From: Paenibacillus sp. BIHB 4019
GTDB taxonomy: Bacteria; Bacillota; Bacilli; Paenibacillales; Paenibacillaceae
Assembly: GCF_002741035.1 (NCBI RefSeq)
Contig: NZ_CP016808.1
Coordinates: 2,616,001-2,680,000, forward strand
Length of the DNA stretch: 64,000 bases
Direction: 5' to 3'
Shown: one piece after another, positions 50,486 to 60,028 of the stretch
How the letters are laid out: every line of letters starts with the position of its first letter
How positions within the stretch are numbered: position 1 is the first letter of the stretch
Notes under the pieces: generated by a model
What the model saw: the letters and a program-made list of their open reading frames with translations, nothing else
The model's database searches: none
Told to the model about the DNA's origin: nothing
Program-made: the position numbers and the translations under genes

Positions 50486-52990
50486 ATGCTCGGATTAGTG
50501 AAAAAAATATTTGGTGATGCGAACGAGCGCGAGGTTAAGCGCCTCACGCGTAAAGTAGAAGAAATCAATGCACTGGAGTCCACCATCTCGGCTTTGTCCG
50601 ATGAGGAGCTCGCAGCTAAAACTGTACAATTCAGAGCTCGCCTTGCTAAAGGAGAGACGATTGATCAAATATTGCCAGAAGCTTTCGCAGTTACGCGTGA
50701 AGCTTCGAAGCGTACGCTCGGCATGCGTCACTTCGATGTGCAGCTGATGGGCGGTATCGTTCTCCATGAGGGCAAAATCGCTGAGATGAGAACCGGTGAA
50801 GGTAAAACGCTCGTAGCGACACTGCCTGTATATCTGAACGCGCTGCTTGAGAAAGGCGTACATGTCGTAACGGTCAATGATTATTTGGCTTCTCGTGACA
50901 GCCAGCTGATGGCTCAGCTTTACAATTTCCTCGGCATGACGGTCGGCTGCAACCTGAACGGCTTGTCGCATGAGGAGAAGCAAAGCGCCTATGCTTGCGA
51001 TATTACGTACGGTACGAACAATGAGTTTGGCTTCGATTACTTGCGCGACAACATGGTTCTTTACAAAGAACAAATGGTTCAGCGCCCGCTTTATTTCTCA
51101 ATCATTGATGAAGTTGACTCCATCCTTGTCGATGAGGCGCGTACACCGCTTATTATTTCGGGACAAGCTGCCAAGTCGACTGAGCTTTATTATTCGGCAG
51201 ACCGCTTCCTGAGCCGTTTGAAGGTGGAAGAGGATTACACGATTGATGTGAAGCTGCGCAATGTCATGCTGACGGAAGAAGGCGTGGAGAAGGCGGAGAA
51301 GGCGTTCCACATTGAAAATCTTTTTGACCATGAAAATGTGACGCTCAATCACCATATCCAACAGGCGCTCAAAGCCAATGTCATTATGAAGCGCGATGTC
51401 GATTATGTCGTTCAAGATGACGAAGTCATCATCGTCGATGAATTTACTGGACGCCTAATGTCCGGTCGCCGTTACAGCGATGGCTTGCATCAAGCGATTG
51501 AAGCGAAGGAGCAGCTCAAAGTACAAAATGAGAGCATGACCTTGGCTACGATTACGTTCCAGAACTATTTCCGGATGTATCGCAAGCTTGCGGGCATGAC
51601 GGGTACGGCGAAGACGGAGGAAGAAGAATTCAAGCGGATTTACGGCTTGGACGTTATTCAAGTTCCGACGAACCGCTCCATGATTCGTAAAGACCTTCAA
51701 GATGTCGTTTATAAATCGGAAAAAGGCAAGTTTAATGCTGTTGTGGAAGAGATCGTAGCTCGCCACGCGAACAAACAGCCTGTACTGGTCGGTACGATTT
51801 CCATTGAAAATTCCGAGCGTCTGGCAGAAATGCTTAAACGCCGCGGTGTTGCCCATAAAGTACTGAATGCGAAGTTCCATGCGGAAGAGGCTGAAATTAT
51901 TTCGCGTGCCGGTCAAGAGGGCTCTGTTACTATTGCTACTAACATGGCGGGACGCGGTACCGATATTATGCTCGGTGAAGGGGTAGCTGATTTTGGCGGC
52001 CTTCATATTATTGGTACGGAGCGCCATGAGAGCCGCCGGATCGATAACCAGCTGCGTGGTCGTGCCGGACGTCAAGGCGATCCGGGCTCATCCCAGTTTT
52101 ATTTGTCGCTGGAAGATGAACTGATGCGCCGTTTTGGCTCGGATAACATTATGGCCATGATGGATCGTCTCGGTCTGGAAGAGGATCAACCGATCGAAAG
52201 CCGGATGATTACCCGTGCAGTAGAATCGGCTCAGAAGCGTGTAGAAGGAAACAACTTCGATCTTCGTAAAGTCGTTCTTCAATATGATGATGTCATGAAC
52301 CAGCAGCGTGAAGTAATTTACAAGCAGCGTCTGGATGTGCTCACTTCCGATAATATCCGTGAAATCGTCATGGAAATGATTAAAGCGGTCATTGATCGCA
52401 CGGTTAAAGCTCACTGTACGGAGGATATTCCGGAAGAGTGGGATTTGGAAACCATTATCGACTTCGTAGATGCGAACCTTCTGAATGAAGGCACCGTGAC
52501 GAGAGACGATATTTGGGGCAAGGAAATTGAGGAAATTACCGAATTTATTTATGGCAAAGTCGTTGCTTATTATGACGAGCGTGAAGCAGAGCTTGGCGAA
52601 ACGACGATGCGTGAATTCGAGAAGGTCGTTTCACTTCGCGCAGTTGACAGCAAATGGATGGATCACATCGATGCAATGGATCAGCTGCGTCAAGGTATCC
52701 ACCTTCGGGCATACGGCGGTACGGATCCGCTTCGCGAGTACCAATTTGAGGGCTTTGAGATGTTCAAGGCGATGATTGATACGATCCAAGAGGAAGTTGC
52801 CAAATACATTATGAAGTCGCGCGTAGAAAGCAACCTGGAGCGCCAAGAGGTAGCTCAAGGCCAGACGACGACGAACAGCCCAGGCGAAAGCCAGGAAAAA
52901 CGTCCGGCGAAGCGTTTGGACCGGGTTGGCCGCAATGATGATTGCCCATGCGGCAGCGGCAAGAAATACAAGCAGTGCCACGGTAAATAA
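50486..52990 (+). CDS. secA: Preprotein translocase ATPase SecA
   Basis: 834-aa motor that pushes unfolded preproteins through SecYEG; required for the many secreted proteins of this window. Motifs: Walker [12 protein letters not shown] near residue 103, [13 protein letters not shown] near 208, [11 protein letters not shown] near 374, NMAGRGTDI near 490 and [12 protein letters not shown] near 525. It has the preprotein cross-linking domain and helical wing, and ends with a zinc-binding SEC-C motif [14 protein letters not shown]. Length is normal for the housekeeping SecA of bacilli. Ribosome site AAAGGGG. Its leader carries a hairpin (50353). Confidence 0.98.
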   Translation: MLGLVKKIFGDANEREVKRLTRKVEEINALESTISALSDEELAAKTVQFRARLAKGETIDQILPEAFAVTREASKRTLGMRHFDVQLMGGIVLHEGKIAEMRTGEGKTLVATLPVYLNALLEKGVHVVTVNDYLASRDSQLMAQLYNFLGMTVGCNLNGLSHEEKQSAYACDITYGTNNEFGFDYLRDNMVLYKEQMVQRPLYFSIIDEVDSILVDEARTPLIISGQAAKSTELYYSADRFLSRLKVEEDYTIDVKLRNVMLTEEGVEKAEKAFHIENLFDHENVTLNHHIQQALKANVIMKRDVDYVVQDDEVIIVDEFTGRLMSGRRYSDGLHQAIEAKEQLKVQNESMTLATITFQNYFRMYRKLAGMTGTAKTEEEEFKRIYGLDVIQVPTNRSMIRKDLQDVVYKSEKGKFNAVVEEIVARHANKQPVLVGTISIENSERLAEMLKRRGVAHKVLNAKFHAEEAEIISRAGQEGSVTIATNMAGRGTDIMLGEGVADFGGLHIIGTERHESRRIDNQLRGRAGRQGDPGSSQFYLSLEDELMRRFGSDNIMAMMDRLGLEEDQPIESRMITRAVESAQKRVEGNNFDLRKVVLQYDDVMNQQREVIYKQRLDVLTSDNIREIVMEMIKAVIDRTVKAHCTEDIPEEWDLETIIDFVDANLLNEGTVTRDDIWGKEIEEITEFIYGKVVAYYDEREAELGETTMREFEKVVSLRAVDSKWMDHIDAMDQLRQGIHLRAYGGTDPLREYQFEGFEMFKAMIDTIQEEVAKYIMKSRVESNLERQEVAQGQTTTNSPGESQEKRPAKRLDRVGRNDDCPCGSGKKYKQCHGK

Positions 52991-53154
52991 GGTGCTGTGA
53001 TCGGATAGGCAAGGCTTAACGCGCCAGTGTGCGGAGCAATGCGGCAAAAGCTGCAGCGCTTCGCAGCAGGCGCGTTTATGCCATCAGGCAGCAGCAGAGC
53101 AAGAAAAAGCTGGGCAACCAGACAAGATGAGAAATTTGAGGTGAAACGTACGCT

Positions 53155-54262
53155 ATGATAGAACCAACGGTGAAACAAGATTTGCGGGAAATAGCGAAGC
53201 GGCTCCAAGATCTCAGGGGGTCTCTTTGACTTAGATCTAAAAAACGAATTAATCGCCAACTATGAGGAAAAAATGACGGCGCCTGATTTTTGGGATGACA
53301 ATGACAAGGCGCAAAACGTGATTTCCGAAATGAATGCAGTCAAATCGGTCGTCGATCAATATTTGCGTTTGAACGGCGAGATGGAAGATTTGCAAACGAT
53401 GCTGGAGCTGGCAGAGGAAGAGCAGGACGAGACGCTTGAGCCTGAGCTGCTGGAAGGAACAGCCCAGCTGCTGCGCAAGCTGAATGATTTTGAGCTGACG
53501 CTGCTGCTTAACCAGCCGTATGATAAGCTTAACGCAATCGTTGAGCTGCATCCTGGCGCTGGCGGCACCGAGTCGCAGGACTGGGGCCAAATGCTGTACC
53601 GGATGTATACGCGCTGGGCAGAGAAAAGCGGTTTCAAGGTTGAGCTGCTGGATTATCTCCCTGGTGATGAGGCAGGCATCAAGAGCGTTACGATTTTGGT
53701 CAAAGGCTACAACGCTTACGGCTACCTTAAAGCGGAGAAGGGCGTACACCGCCTCGTTCGCATTTCGCCGTTTGATGCGTCAGGCCGTCGCCATACATCC
53801 TTCGCATCTTGCGATGTAGTGCCGGAAATAACTGATGACATCGATATCGAAATCCGCAGTGAGGATTTGAAGGTTGATACATACCGTGCCAGTGGAGCGG
53901 GCGGACAGCATGTCAACAAGACGGAATCGGCGATTCGTATTACGCATATTCCTTCGGGGATCGTTGTGGCCTGCCAGCAGGAGCGTTCACAAATCCAGAA
54001 CCGTGAGCGGGCGATGAATATGCTGCGCTCCAAGCTTTATGAGCGGAAAATTGAAGAGCAGCGACAGCATCTCGCGGAAATTCGCGGGGAGCAATCGGAT
54101 ATTGCCTGGGGCAGCCAAATCCGCTCCTATGTTTTTCATCCGTACAGCATGGTCAAGGATCATCGCACCTCGGTGGAGACAGGGAATGTAGGCGCTGTAA
54201 TGGATGGCGACCTGAATGCCTTCATTAACGGATATTTGCGCCATCAAATTCGCCACGACTAA
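53155..54262 (+). CDS. prfB: Peptide chain release factor 2 with programmed +1 frameshift
   Basis: RF2 ends translation at UGA and UAA. The frame opens at ATG 53155 and runs 24 codons ([20 protein letters not shown], then RGSL) to an in-frame TGA at 53227-53229. Reading moves +1 at CTT-TGA-C so that GAC (53228) is next, giving [20 protein letters not shown] and a complete 368-aa protein ending at 54262. The peptidyl-hydrolysis motif [13 protein letters not shown] is near residue 247, and the stop-codon recognition region holds [13 protein letters not shown]. Low RF2 favours the shift, so the protein regulates itself. It follows secA after 164 nt, as in B. subtilis, and is closed by the terminator at 54375. 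Confidence 0.96.
53215..53230 (+). promoter_or_regulatory. prfB programmed frameshift site
   Basis: AGGGGG TCT CTT TGA C. It has the internal Shine-Dalgarno-like AGGGGG, the slippery CTT and the UGA-C stop context. The spacer codon is TCT rather than the TAT of E. coli. Confidence 0.95.
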
Positions 54263-54374
54263 ACGGCAGGCTATTATAGCGCTCCTAGCAGTTAGCTACC
54301 GCATCTGGCAAATGCGGTTATAGGAAATAGAATATGGATGAATACGCATGGTTCAAGCCATATTGACGTAAGCT

Positions 54375-54417
54375 AAGAAGAGTTCCGACTCGAACAAGGG
54401 TGGAACTCTTCTTTTTT
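54375..54417 (+). terminator. Terminator of secA-prfB
   Basis: Perfect 12-bp stem AAGAAGAGTTCC (54375-54386) and GGAACTCTTCTT (54402-54413), then T. Confidence 0.93.
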
Positions 54418-54463
54418 ATGAGCGCTTATAGGGATGAATTTATGAACTTGGGTGGGATTCGAG

Positions 54464-55387
54464 ATGAGTAAAGAGATGAATGATGCACGAAACGGCAAGC
54501 TGCATGCGGCCAATTCGAAGGTAATAAATAAACGGAAGAAAAAACCGCTCAGCCCTGGCAAACAGCTCGTTTGGAGCATGCTCCAGGTGCTGCTGGGCTC
54601 TTTTATAATGGCGGCAAGCTTTAATTTATTTCTGGTGCCTAATGAGATTGCCTCAGGCGGTGTTTCCGGCATTTCGATTTTGGTCCAGCGTTTTGCTGGC
54701 ATTTCGCCAGCTTATACGCAGTGGGCTGTTAATATTCCTTTGTTTTTTGTAGGGCTGTGGCTGCTGGGCAAACGTTATGCGTTAAAAGTGGCGCTTGGCT
54801 CCGTCGTGCTGCCTTTATTCGTTCTGCTTACTTCCCATTGGGATACACCGACTCATAATCCTTTGCTTGCTGCTATTTATGGCGGGATCGGCGTTGGGCT
54901 CGGGCTTGGCATCGTCTTTCGCGGAGGCGGCTCAACGGGAGGGCTTGGTTTGGCTGCGCAAATTTTGCATCGGTACACGGGATTGTCGCTGGGGCTCTCC
55001 GTCGCTATTTTTGACGGATGTGTCATCATTGCGGCAGGCCTGCTTATTTCGCCGGAAGTGGCGTTGTATGCTTTAGTCGGGCTGTTTGTAACGAGCAAAA
55101 CAATTGATATTATTCAAAGCGGGCTGCCGGTGTCGAAGGTTGCTTTTATTATTAGCAGCGAGCCGGAAAAATTGTCAGAGACGATTCTTTATGATCTCGA
55201 CCGCGGTTTGACGAAGCTTGATGGGCATGGCGGCTACAGCGGGGAGGGGCGGACCGTGCTAATGGTCGTCGTGGGGCAAATGGAAGTAGCAAAGCTCAAG
55301 CAGCTCGTTCGTTCAGTTGACCCAACTGCTTTCGTCATCATTAGCAATACATCAGAGGTAGTAGGGGAAGGTTTTAAGCTTGAATAG
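54464..55387 (+). CDS. YitT family membrane protein
   Basis: 307-aa integral membrane protein of the YitT family (YitT_membrane domain followed by a DUF2179-type soluble domain). After a basic N-terminal tail (residues 1-35, containing KRKKKPLSPGK) come about five or six transmembrane helices, with conserved NEIASGGVSGISILVQR and GGGSTGGLGLAAQIL motifs. The C-terminal part (about 220-307) starts SKVAFIISSEPEKLSETILY and ends IISNTSEVVGEGF; it is cytoplasmic and ligand-binding in appearance. The transported substrate is unknown. The start at 54464 has only a weak GGTGGG upstream; GTG at 54452 is an alternative. No obvious link to arginine synthesis. Confidence 0.88.
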   Translation: MSKEMNDARNGKLHAANSKVINKRKKKPLSPGKQLVWSMLQVLLGSFIMAASFNLFLVPNEIASGGVSGISILVQRFAGISPAYTQWAVNIPLFFVGLWLLGKRYALKVALGSVVLPLFVLLTSHWDTPTHNPLLAAIYGGIGVGLGLGIVFRGGGSTGGLGLAAQILHRYTGLSLGLSVAIFDGCVIIAAGLLISPEVALYALVGLFVTSKTIDIIQSGLPVSKVAFIISSEPEKLSETILYDLDRGLTKLDGHGGYSGEGRTVLMVVVGQMEVAKLKQLVRSVDPTAFVIISNTSEVVGEGFKLE

Positions 55388-55458
55388 GAATAGCGGCAAT
55401 GATACCAAACAACGGGTTGTACGAGCGTGCTAGACACAAAAATACATCCATTCGCTCA

Positions 55459-55487
55459 TTGTATTAATATGAAATGACATGTATAAT
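55459..55487 (+). promoter_or_regulatory. Promoter of the arginine cluster
   Basis: TTGTAT (55459-55464), an exact 17-nt spacer, perfect TATAAT (55482-55487), about 85 nt before argC. Confidence 0.65.
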
Positions 55488-55492
55488 AATAC
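55478..55492 (+). promoter_or_regulatory. Candidate ArgR/AhrC operator (ARG box)
   Basis: CATGTATAATAATAC covers the -10 box and resembles the Bacillus ARG box CATGAATAAAAATTC at 12 of 15 positions. A second similar run, CATGTACAATATAC, lies near 55526. Arginine-bound ArgR would block the promoter. Confidence 0.5.
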
Positions 55493-55572
55493 GGAAAAAC
55501 AGTGTGTTTTAATCGACTGCCGAATCATGTACAATATACTTTTAGATAGTCTCATAGGGAGAGATGATGGAT

Positions 55573-56622
55573 ATGAGCGATAAACTGAAAATAGCTATTA
55601 TCGGTTCAACCGGCTACGGCGGCGTTGAGCTTATTCGATTGTTAGCCTCACATCCTCTTGCTGAGGTGACCTCGGTTATTTCATCATCCAGCGCGGGGAC
55701 GCCGATTACAGAAGGATACCCGCACTTAACAGGCATTCGCGAAGAATTGCTAGATGATGTAGAGCCACAAGCGATCCGCAGCAAGGCGGATGTTGTATTT
55801 TTGGCAACACCAGCGGCTGTCGCATCCAGGCTGGCACCTGATTTGCTAGCTGTAGGTCTTAAAGTGATTGATTTATCCGGCGACTACCGCCTGCAAGATA
55901 GAGCTTTATATGAAAAATGGTACAAAAAGCCCGCTGCGGACGAGGCGTATTTGAAGCAAGCGGTATACGGCTTGGCCGAAGTGTACGGCGACCGTGTACA
56001 GGGTGCGAATCTCATTTCGAACCCGGGCTGTTACGTTACGGCGGCGCTTCTCGGCCTTGTTCCAGCTGTGCAAGCTGGCTTTATCGATCCGGACAGCATC
56101 ATTATTGATGCGAAATCCGGCGTTTCTGGAGCGGGACGCGGCGCGAGCCTTGGCACGCACTATTCCGAGCTGAACGAGAGCTTGAAAGCGTACAAGCTGA
56201 ATCAGCATCAGCATACGCCAGAAATCGAAATGGTGCTTTCCGATGTTGCGGGCCGCTCGGTTGTGATTACGTTCTCGACGCATCTCGTGCCGATGACGCG
56301 CGGCATTATGACGACGATGTATGCAACGGTGAAAGACGGCAGAAGCGCGGATGATTTTATGGACCTGTATCGCAGCTATTACGAGAACCGTCCATTTGTG
56401 CGCATTCGTCCTGAAGGACAATTGCCTGCCACGAAGGAAGTATGGGGCTCGAATTATTGCGATATCGGCTTTGCGTTCGATAGCCGTACGGGCAGAGTGA
56501 CGATTGTTTCGGTCATTGATAATTTGGTCAAAGGCGCAGCGGGACAAGCGATTCAGAACATGAACCTTATGATGGGCTGGGATGAGACGCTTGGTTTGCA
56601 GTTTGTTCCTGTTTATCCATAA
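55573..56622 (+). CDS. argC: N-acetyl-gamma-glutamyl-phosphate reductase ArgC
   Basis: 349-aa NADPH-dependent enzyme reducing N-acetylglutamyl phosphate to the semialdehyde, third step of arginine synthesis. NADP motif IIGSTGYGGVELIRLL at residues 8-23; catalytic Cys is C153 in SNPGCYVTAALL; a conserved DAKSGVSGAGRG and HQHTPEIE follow. The start ATG 55573 has best spacing from GGGAGAG; two in-frame ATG codons lie 6 and 9 bases upstream. It is the first gene of argC-J-B-D-F-G-H. Confidence 0.97.
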   Translation: MSDKLKIAIIGSTGYGGVELIRLLASHPLAEVTSVISSSSAGTPITEGYPHLTGIREELLDDVEPQAIRSKADVVFLATPAAVASRLAPDLLAVGLKVIDLSGDYRLQDRALYEKWYKKPAADEAYLKQAVYGLAEVYGDRVQGANLISNPGCYVTAALLGLVPAVQAGFIDPDSIIIDAKSGVSGAGRGASLGTHYSELNESLKAYKLNQHQHTPEIEMVLSDVAGRSVVITFSTHLVPMTRGIMTTMYATVKDGRSADDFMDLYRSYYENRPFVRIRPEGQLPATKEVWGSNYCDIGFAFDSRTGRVTIVSVIDNLVKGAAGQAIQNMNLMMGWDETLGLQFVPVYP

Positions 56623-56671
56623 GAAGCAGCATAACCTAATTTAGAATGAAGCGAAGGAGAACGATGTAATT

Positions 56672-57913
56672 ATGGGACAGGGACACACTGCACCCCTTTA
56701 TAAGGTTGTGGCGGAAGGCTCGATTACAACACCGAAGGGCTTTACAGCGGGCGGCATACACTGCGGCCTCAAAAAAACGACGCGCAATGACCTCGGCGCA
56801 ATCGTATGCGAGGTTCCGGCGGCAGCGGCGGGCGTTTACACGACAAATGTTTTTCAGGCGGCACCGCTTAAGGTGACGCGCGAGAGCATTGGCGCAGGCG
56901 GCCGCCTGCGTGCTGTGCTGGTCAACAGCGGCAACGCCAATGCATGCACTGGCGAGCAGGGCGAGGCGGATGCCTATGAAATGCGCAATAAATTTGCTGA
57001 GCGTGTTGGCATTGCAGCAGATGAAGTGGCGGTAGCTTCTACCGGCGTCATTGGCGAGCTGCTCAAGATGGACAAAGTGCGCAGCGGCATCAGCGAGCTG
57101 CCAGCTAAGCTGGGTTCGGATAAGCAAGCAGCAGAAAGCTTCTGCCAAGCGATTTTGACGACCGATTTGGTGCAAAAAATGGTCTGTGTATCCGTTGAAA
57201 TTGACGGACAGCTCATTCATATCGCTGGAGCGGCGAAAGGCTCCGGCATGATTCACCCGAACATGGCAACGATGCTTGGCTTCGTTACGACGGATGCGGC
57301 AATTGGCAGCGAGGCGCTGCAGCAGCTGCTGCGTGAAGCGACGAACCATACTTTTAATATGATTACGGTAGATGGCGATACGAGCACGAACGATATGCTC
57401 GTTGCGATGGCGAGCGGACTTGCCGGCAACAGCGAGCTTAATGCGCAGCATGAAGGCTGGGCAGCTTTCGGCGCGGCGCTTCGCCATGTGTGCGAGGTGC
57501 TTGCGAAAGCGATCGCGCGTGACGGCGAAGGCGCAACGAAGCTTGTCGAGGTTCAAGTGCGTGGAGCGGTTAGCGATGCATCGGCGCAAGCGATTGCGAA
57601 GACGGTCATTGGTTCTTCCCTTGTGAAATCGGCAGTGTTTGGCGCAGATGCGAACTGGGGCCGGATTATTGCGGCAGTAGGCCGCGCTGGCGAGCCTGTC
57701 AACCCGGATACGGTCGACATTTCTCTGGGCAGCATTGTGACGCTGCAGCAGTCGAAGCCGGTCGCTTTTGACGAGGAGAAGGCGCTGGAGTATTTGAAGG
57801 GCGATACGGTCGTCATTCATGTGGATCTGCATATGGAAGCAGGCGCGGCAACGGCTTGGGGCTGTGACCTGACTTATGACTACGTGCGAATTAATGCGGC
57901 TTACCGTACATAA
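56672..57913 (+). CDS. argJ: Bifunctional ornithine acetyltransferase / N-acetylglutamate synthase ArgJ
   Basis: 413-aa enzyme of the cyclic arginine pathway: it moves acetyl from acetylornithine to glutamate and may also make N-acetylglutamate. It cleaves itself between Ala and Thr in MIHPNMATMLGF; the nucleophile is T200. Other features are KKTTRNDLGAIVCEVPAAAA and VLVNSGNANACTGEQG near the N terminus and GADANWGRIIAAVGRAGE near residue 325. Having argJ explains the lack of separate argA and argE. Ribosome site AAGGAGA. An 18-bp perfect palindrome occurs inside the gene (56893-56910). Confidence 0.97.
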   Translation: MGQGHTAPLYKVVAEGSITTPKGFTAGGIHCGLKKTTRNDLGAIVCEVPAAAAGVYTTNVFQAAPLKVTRESIGAGGRLRAVLVNSGNANACTGEQGEADAYEMRNKFAERVGIAADEVAVASTGVIGELLKMDKVRSGISELPAKLGSDKQAAESFCQAILTTDLVQKMVCVSVEIDGQLIHIAGAAKGSGMIHPNMATMLGFVTTDAAIGSEALQQLLREATNHTFNMITVDGDTSTNDMLVAMASGLAGNSELNAQHEGWAAFGAALRHVCEVLAKAIARDGEGATKLVEVQVRGAVSDASAQAIAKTVIGSSLVKSAVFGADANWGRIIAAVGRAGEPVNPDTVDISLGSIVTLQQSKPVAFDEEKALEYLKGDTVVIHVDLHMEAGAATAWGCDLTYDYVRINAAYRT

Positions 57914-57957
57914 CGGTGAATGCGGCGGCATTAAGCGATAAAGGAGCTCATAATAGC

Positions 57958-58749
57958 ATGACGCAACGATTTGTAATGAAATGCGGCGGCAGCACACTTG
58001 CTGCGCTGCCTGAATCCTTCTTCGGCGAGCTGCGGGAGCTGCAGCAATCTGGCGTTAGCCCGGTTATTGTACACGGCGGCGGACCGGCGATCTCGGAGAC
58101 GCTGGCAAAGCTCGGCATTGAGACGGAATTTGTCGGCGGCTTGCGCAAGACGAGCGAAGCGGTGCTGGATGTCGTCGAAATGGTTTTGTCAGGACGCATC
58201 AACAAGGAAATTGTGCGGAAAATGTCTTCCTGCGGCGCTCAGGCGCTCGGCTTATCCGGTGTGGATGGCCAGCTCATTACCGCACGTCCTGTGGCGAACG
58301 CCGATGAGATCGGCTTTGTAGGCGATGTGACGGACATTAACGCTGCTGTTATAGAAGGCGTAATGGCAATGGGTTATATTCCTGTTATCGCGCCAGTAGG
58401 CATTGATGCACAGGGGCAGCGCTACAACATTAACGCGGATACCGCGGCTGGAGCTGTAGCTTCCCATCTGGGTGTGCATCAAATGATCGTAGTAACCGAT
58501 GTGCCGGGCATTATGCGCACGGTTGATGGTCTGAAGCTAGTACTGCCTGTGGTCACCGTTGCCGATATTGACGAGATGATCGCAAGCGGAGAAATATATG
58601 GCGGAATGATTCCGAAGGTCCGCGCAGCTGTACAATGTATTCAAGGACAGGTGCAGGAAGTCGTCATCGTCAGCGGCGAGGAGCCAGGCGTATTGACTAA
58701 GGCAGTGCGCGAGGGCGGAGTCGGTACGCGTATTGTCAAAGGGGTTTAA
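57958..58749 (+). CDS. argB: Acetylglutamate kinase ArgB
   Basis: 263-aa amino-acid kinase that phosphorylates N-acetylglutamate. The start ATG 57958 follows AAGGAG at 57941-57946; the longer upstream frame lacks a ribosome site. Motifs: VMKCGGSTLA near residue 6, VIVHGGGPAISETLAKLGIE and FVGGLRKTSE, INADTAAGAVASHL and VTDVPGIM. Length is near the unregulated bacterial type and there is no long N-terminal helix as in arginine-inhibited hexameric forms, so feedback on this enzyme is not expected. Confidence 0.97.
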   Translation: MTQRFVMKCGGSTLAALPESFFGELRELQQSGVSPVIVHGGGPAISETLAKLGIETEFVGGLRKTSEAVLDVVEMVLSGRINKEIVRKMSSCGAQALGLSGVDGQLITARPVANADEIGFVGDVTDINAAVIEGVMAMGYIPVIAPVGIDAQGQRYNINADTAAGAVASHLGVHQMIVVTDVPGIMRTVDGLKLVLPVVTVADIDEMIASGEIYGGMIPKVRAAVQCIQGQVQEVVIVSGEEPGVLTKAVREGGVGTRIVKGV

Positions 58750-58779
58750 ATCGCGAGAGCGGGAGGGAGGATATAAACG

Positions 58780-59982
58780 ATGAGTGAGAAAACAGCATCT
58801 GCGGCAGCGGCAAATTCGCTGCTGCCTACTTATGCGAGATACCCAATCGCGCTGGTGAAGGGCGAAGGAAGCTGGCTATGGGATGATCAGGGCAAGCGCT
58901 ACCTCGATTTCATGAGCGGCATCGCCGTTACGAATTTGGGACATGCGCCTCGCAAAATCAAAGAAGCTTTAGTGAAGCAGCTTGATGAGCTGTGGCATGT
59001 ATCCAACCTGTTTCATATTCCGAATCAGGAGGAAGCTGCTAAGCTGTTGACGGACAACAGCAGCGGCGACGCTGTGTTTTTCTGCAACTCGGGCGCAGAG
59101 GCGAATGAAGCGGCAATCAAGCTGGCGCGCAAATACCAGCAGAAGATTAAAGGCAATGGCCGTTATGAAATCATTACATTCGAAAACTCCTTCCACGGAC
59201 GGACGCTGGCAACCTTGACAGCGACGGGCCAGGAGAAGGTAAAGGAAGGCTTTGCTCCGTTGCCGGAGGGCTTCCGCTACATTCCTTACAATGATATTGA
59301 AGCTTTGGAAGCGGCAATCAGCGACAAAACAGCGGCGGTCATGCTGGAGCTGGTTCAGGCGGAGGGCGGCATTTATCCAGCTGATCCGGCATTTGTGCAT
59401 GCGCTGTGCAAGCTATGCCGCAAGCATGGCATTTTGCTTATCGTCGATGAGATCCAGACAGGCATGGGCCGTACAGGCAAGCTGTTCGCTTATGAGCATT
59501 ACGGCATTGAACCGGATATTTTCACGCTGGCCAAAGGGCTGGGCAGCGGCTTCCCGGTAGGGGCGGCTGTGTGCAGGGAAGAGCTTCGCGAAGCGTTTGG
59601 CCCAGGAAGCCACGGTTCGACCTTTGGCGGAACACCTATCGCAACAGCTGTTGTGAAGGCGACGCTGGAGACGATTGTCGGCGACCGTCTGTCTGAGCGT
59701 GCGGAGGAGAAAGGCGAATATTTGACGTCGCAACTGAAAGCGAAGCTTGAAGGCAATTCTTTCGTGAAAGACATTCGCGGCAAAGGGCTGCTCGTAGGTA
59801 TCGAATGCGCGGCACCAATCGCTGGCTTGCTTACTGCAGCGCAGGATAAAGGGCTGCTCGTCATTTCGGCGGGGCCGAATGTCATCCGTTTGCTGCCAAA
59901 TCTGCTCGTGACGAACGAGGAGATTGATCAAGCGGTGGGCATTTTGGCAGAGCTGCTGGCAGGCGCAAGCGACAATAAATAA
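58780..59982 (+). CDS. argD: Acetylornithine aminotransferase ArgD
   Basis: 400-aa class III PLP aminotransferase converting N-acetylglutamate semialdehyde to N-acetylornithine. The PLP lysine is K252 in LAKGLGSGFPVGA. Other signatures are NSGAEANEAAIKLARKY, FENSFHGRTLATLTATGQ and IVDEIQTGMGRTGKLFA. Ribosome site GGGAGGGAGG. It is the fourth gene of the cluster; argF follows after 46 nt. Confidence 0.97.
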   Translation: MSEKTASAAAANSLLPTYARYPIALVKGEGSWLWDDQGKRYLDFMSGIAVTNLGHAPRKIKEALVKQLDELWHVSNLFHIPNQEEAAKLLTDNSSGDAVFFCNSGAEANEAAIKLARKYQQKIKGNGRYEIITFENSFHGRTLATLTATGQEKVKEGFAPLPEGFRYIPYNDIEALEAAISDKTAAVMLELVQAEGGIYPADPAFVHALCKLCRKHGILLIVDEIQTGMGRTGKLFAYEHYGIEPDIFTLAKGLGSGFPVGAAVCREELREAFGPGSHGSTFGGTPIATAVVKATLETIVGDRLSERAEEKGEYLTSQLKAKLEGNSFVKDIRGKGLLVGIECAAPIAGLLTAAQDKGLLVISAGPNVIRLLPNLLVTNEEIDQAVGILAELLAGASDNK

Positions 59983-60028
59983 CAGCTATCATTAATGAAA
60001 TGCATAGATGGAAGTGGAGGAGATACGA

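Noticed and set aside
53273..54262. prfB starting at ATG 53273 as a single uninterrupted frame
   Set aside because: The upstream frame from 53155 with the frameshift signal and the junction residues match RF2; starting at 53273 would remove its N terminus.
56636..57997. 453-codon minus-strand frame opposite argJ
   Set aside because: Arg/His/Cys-rich composition typical of antisense frames in GC-rich genes; argJ is unmistakable on the other strand.
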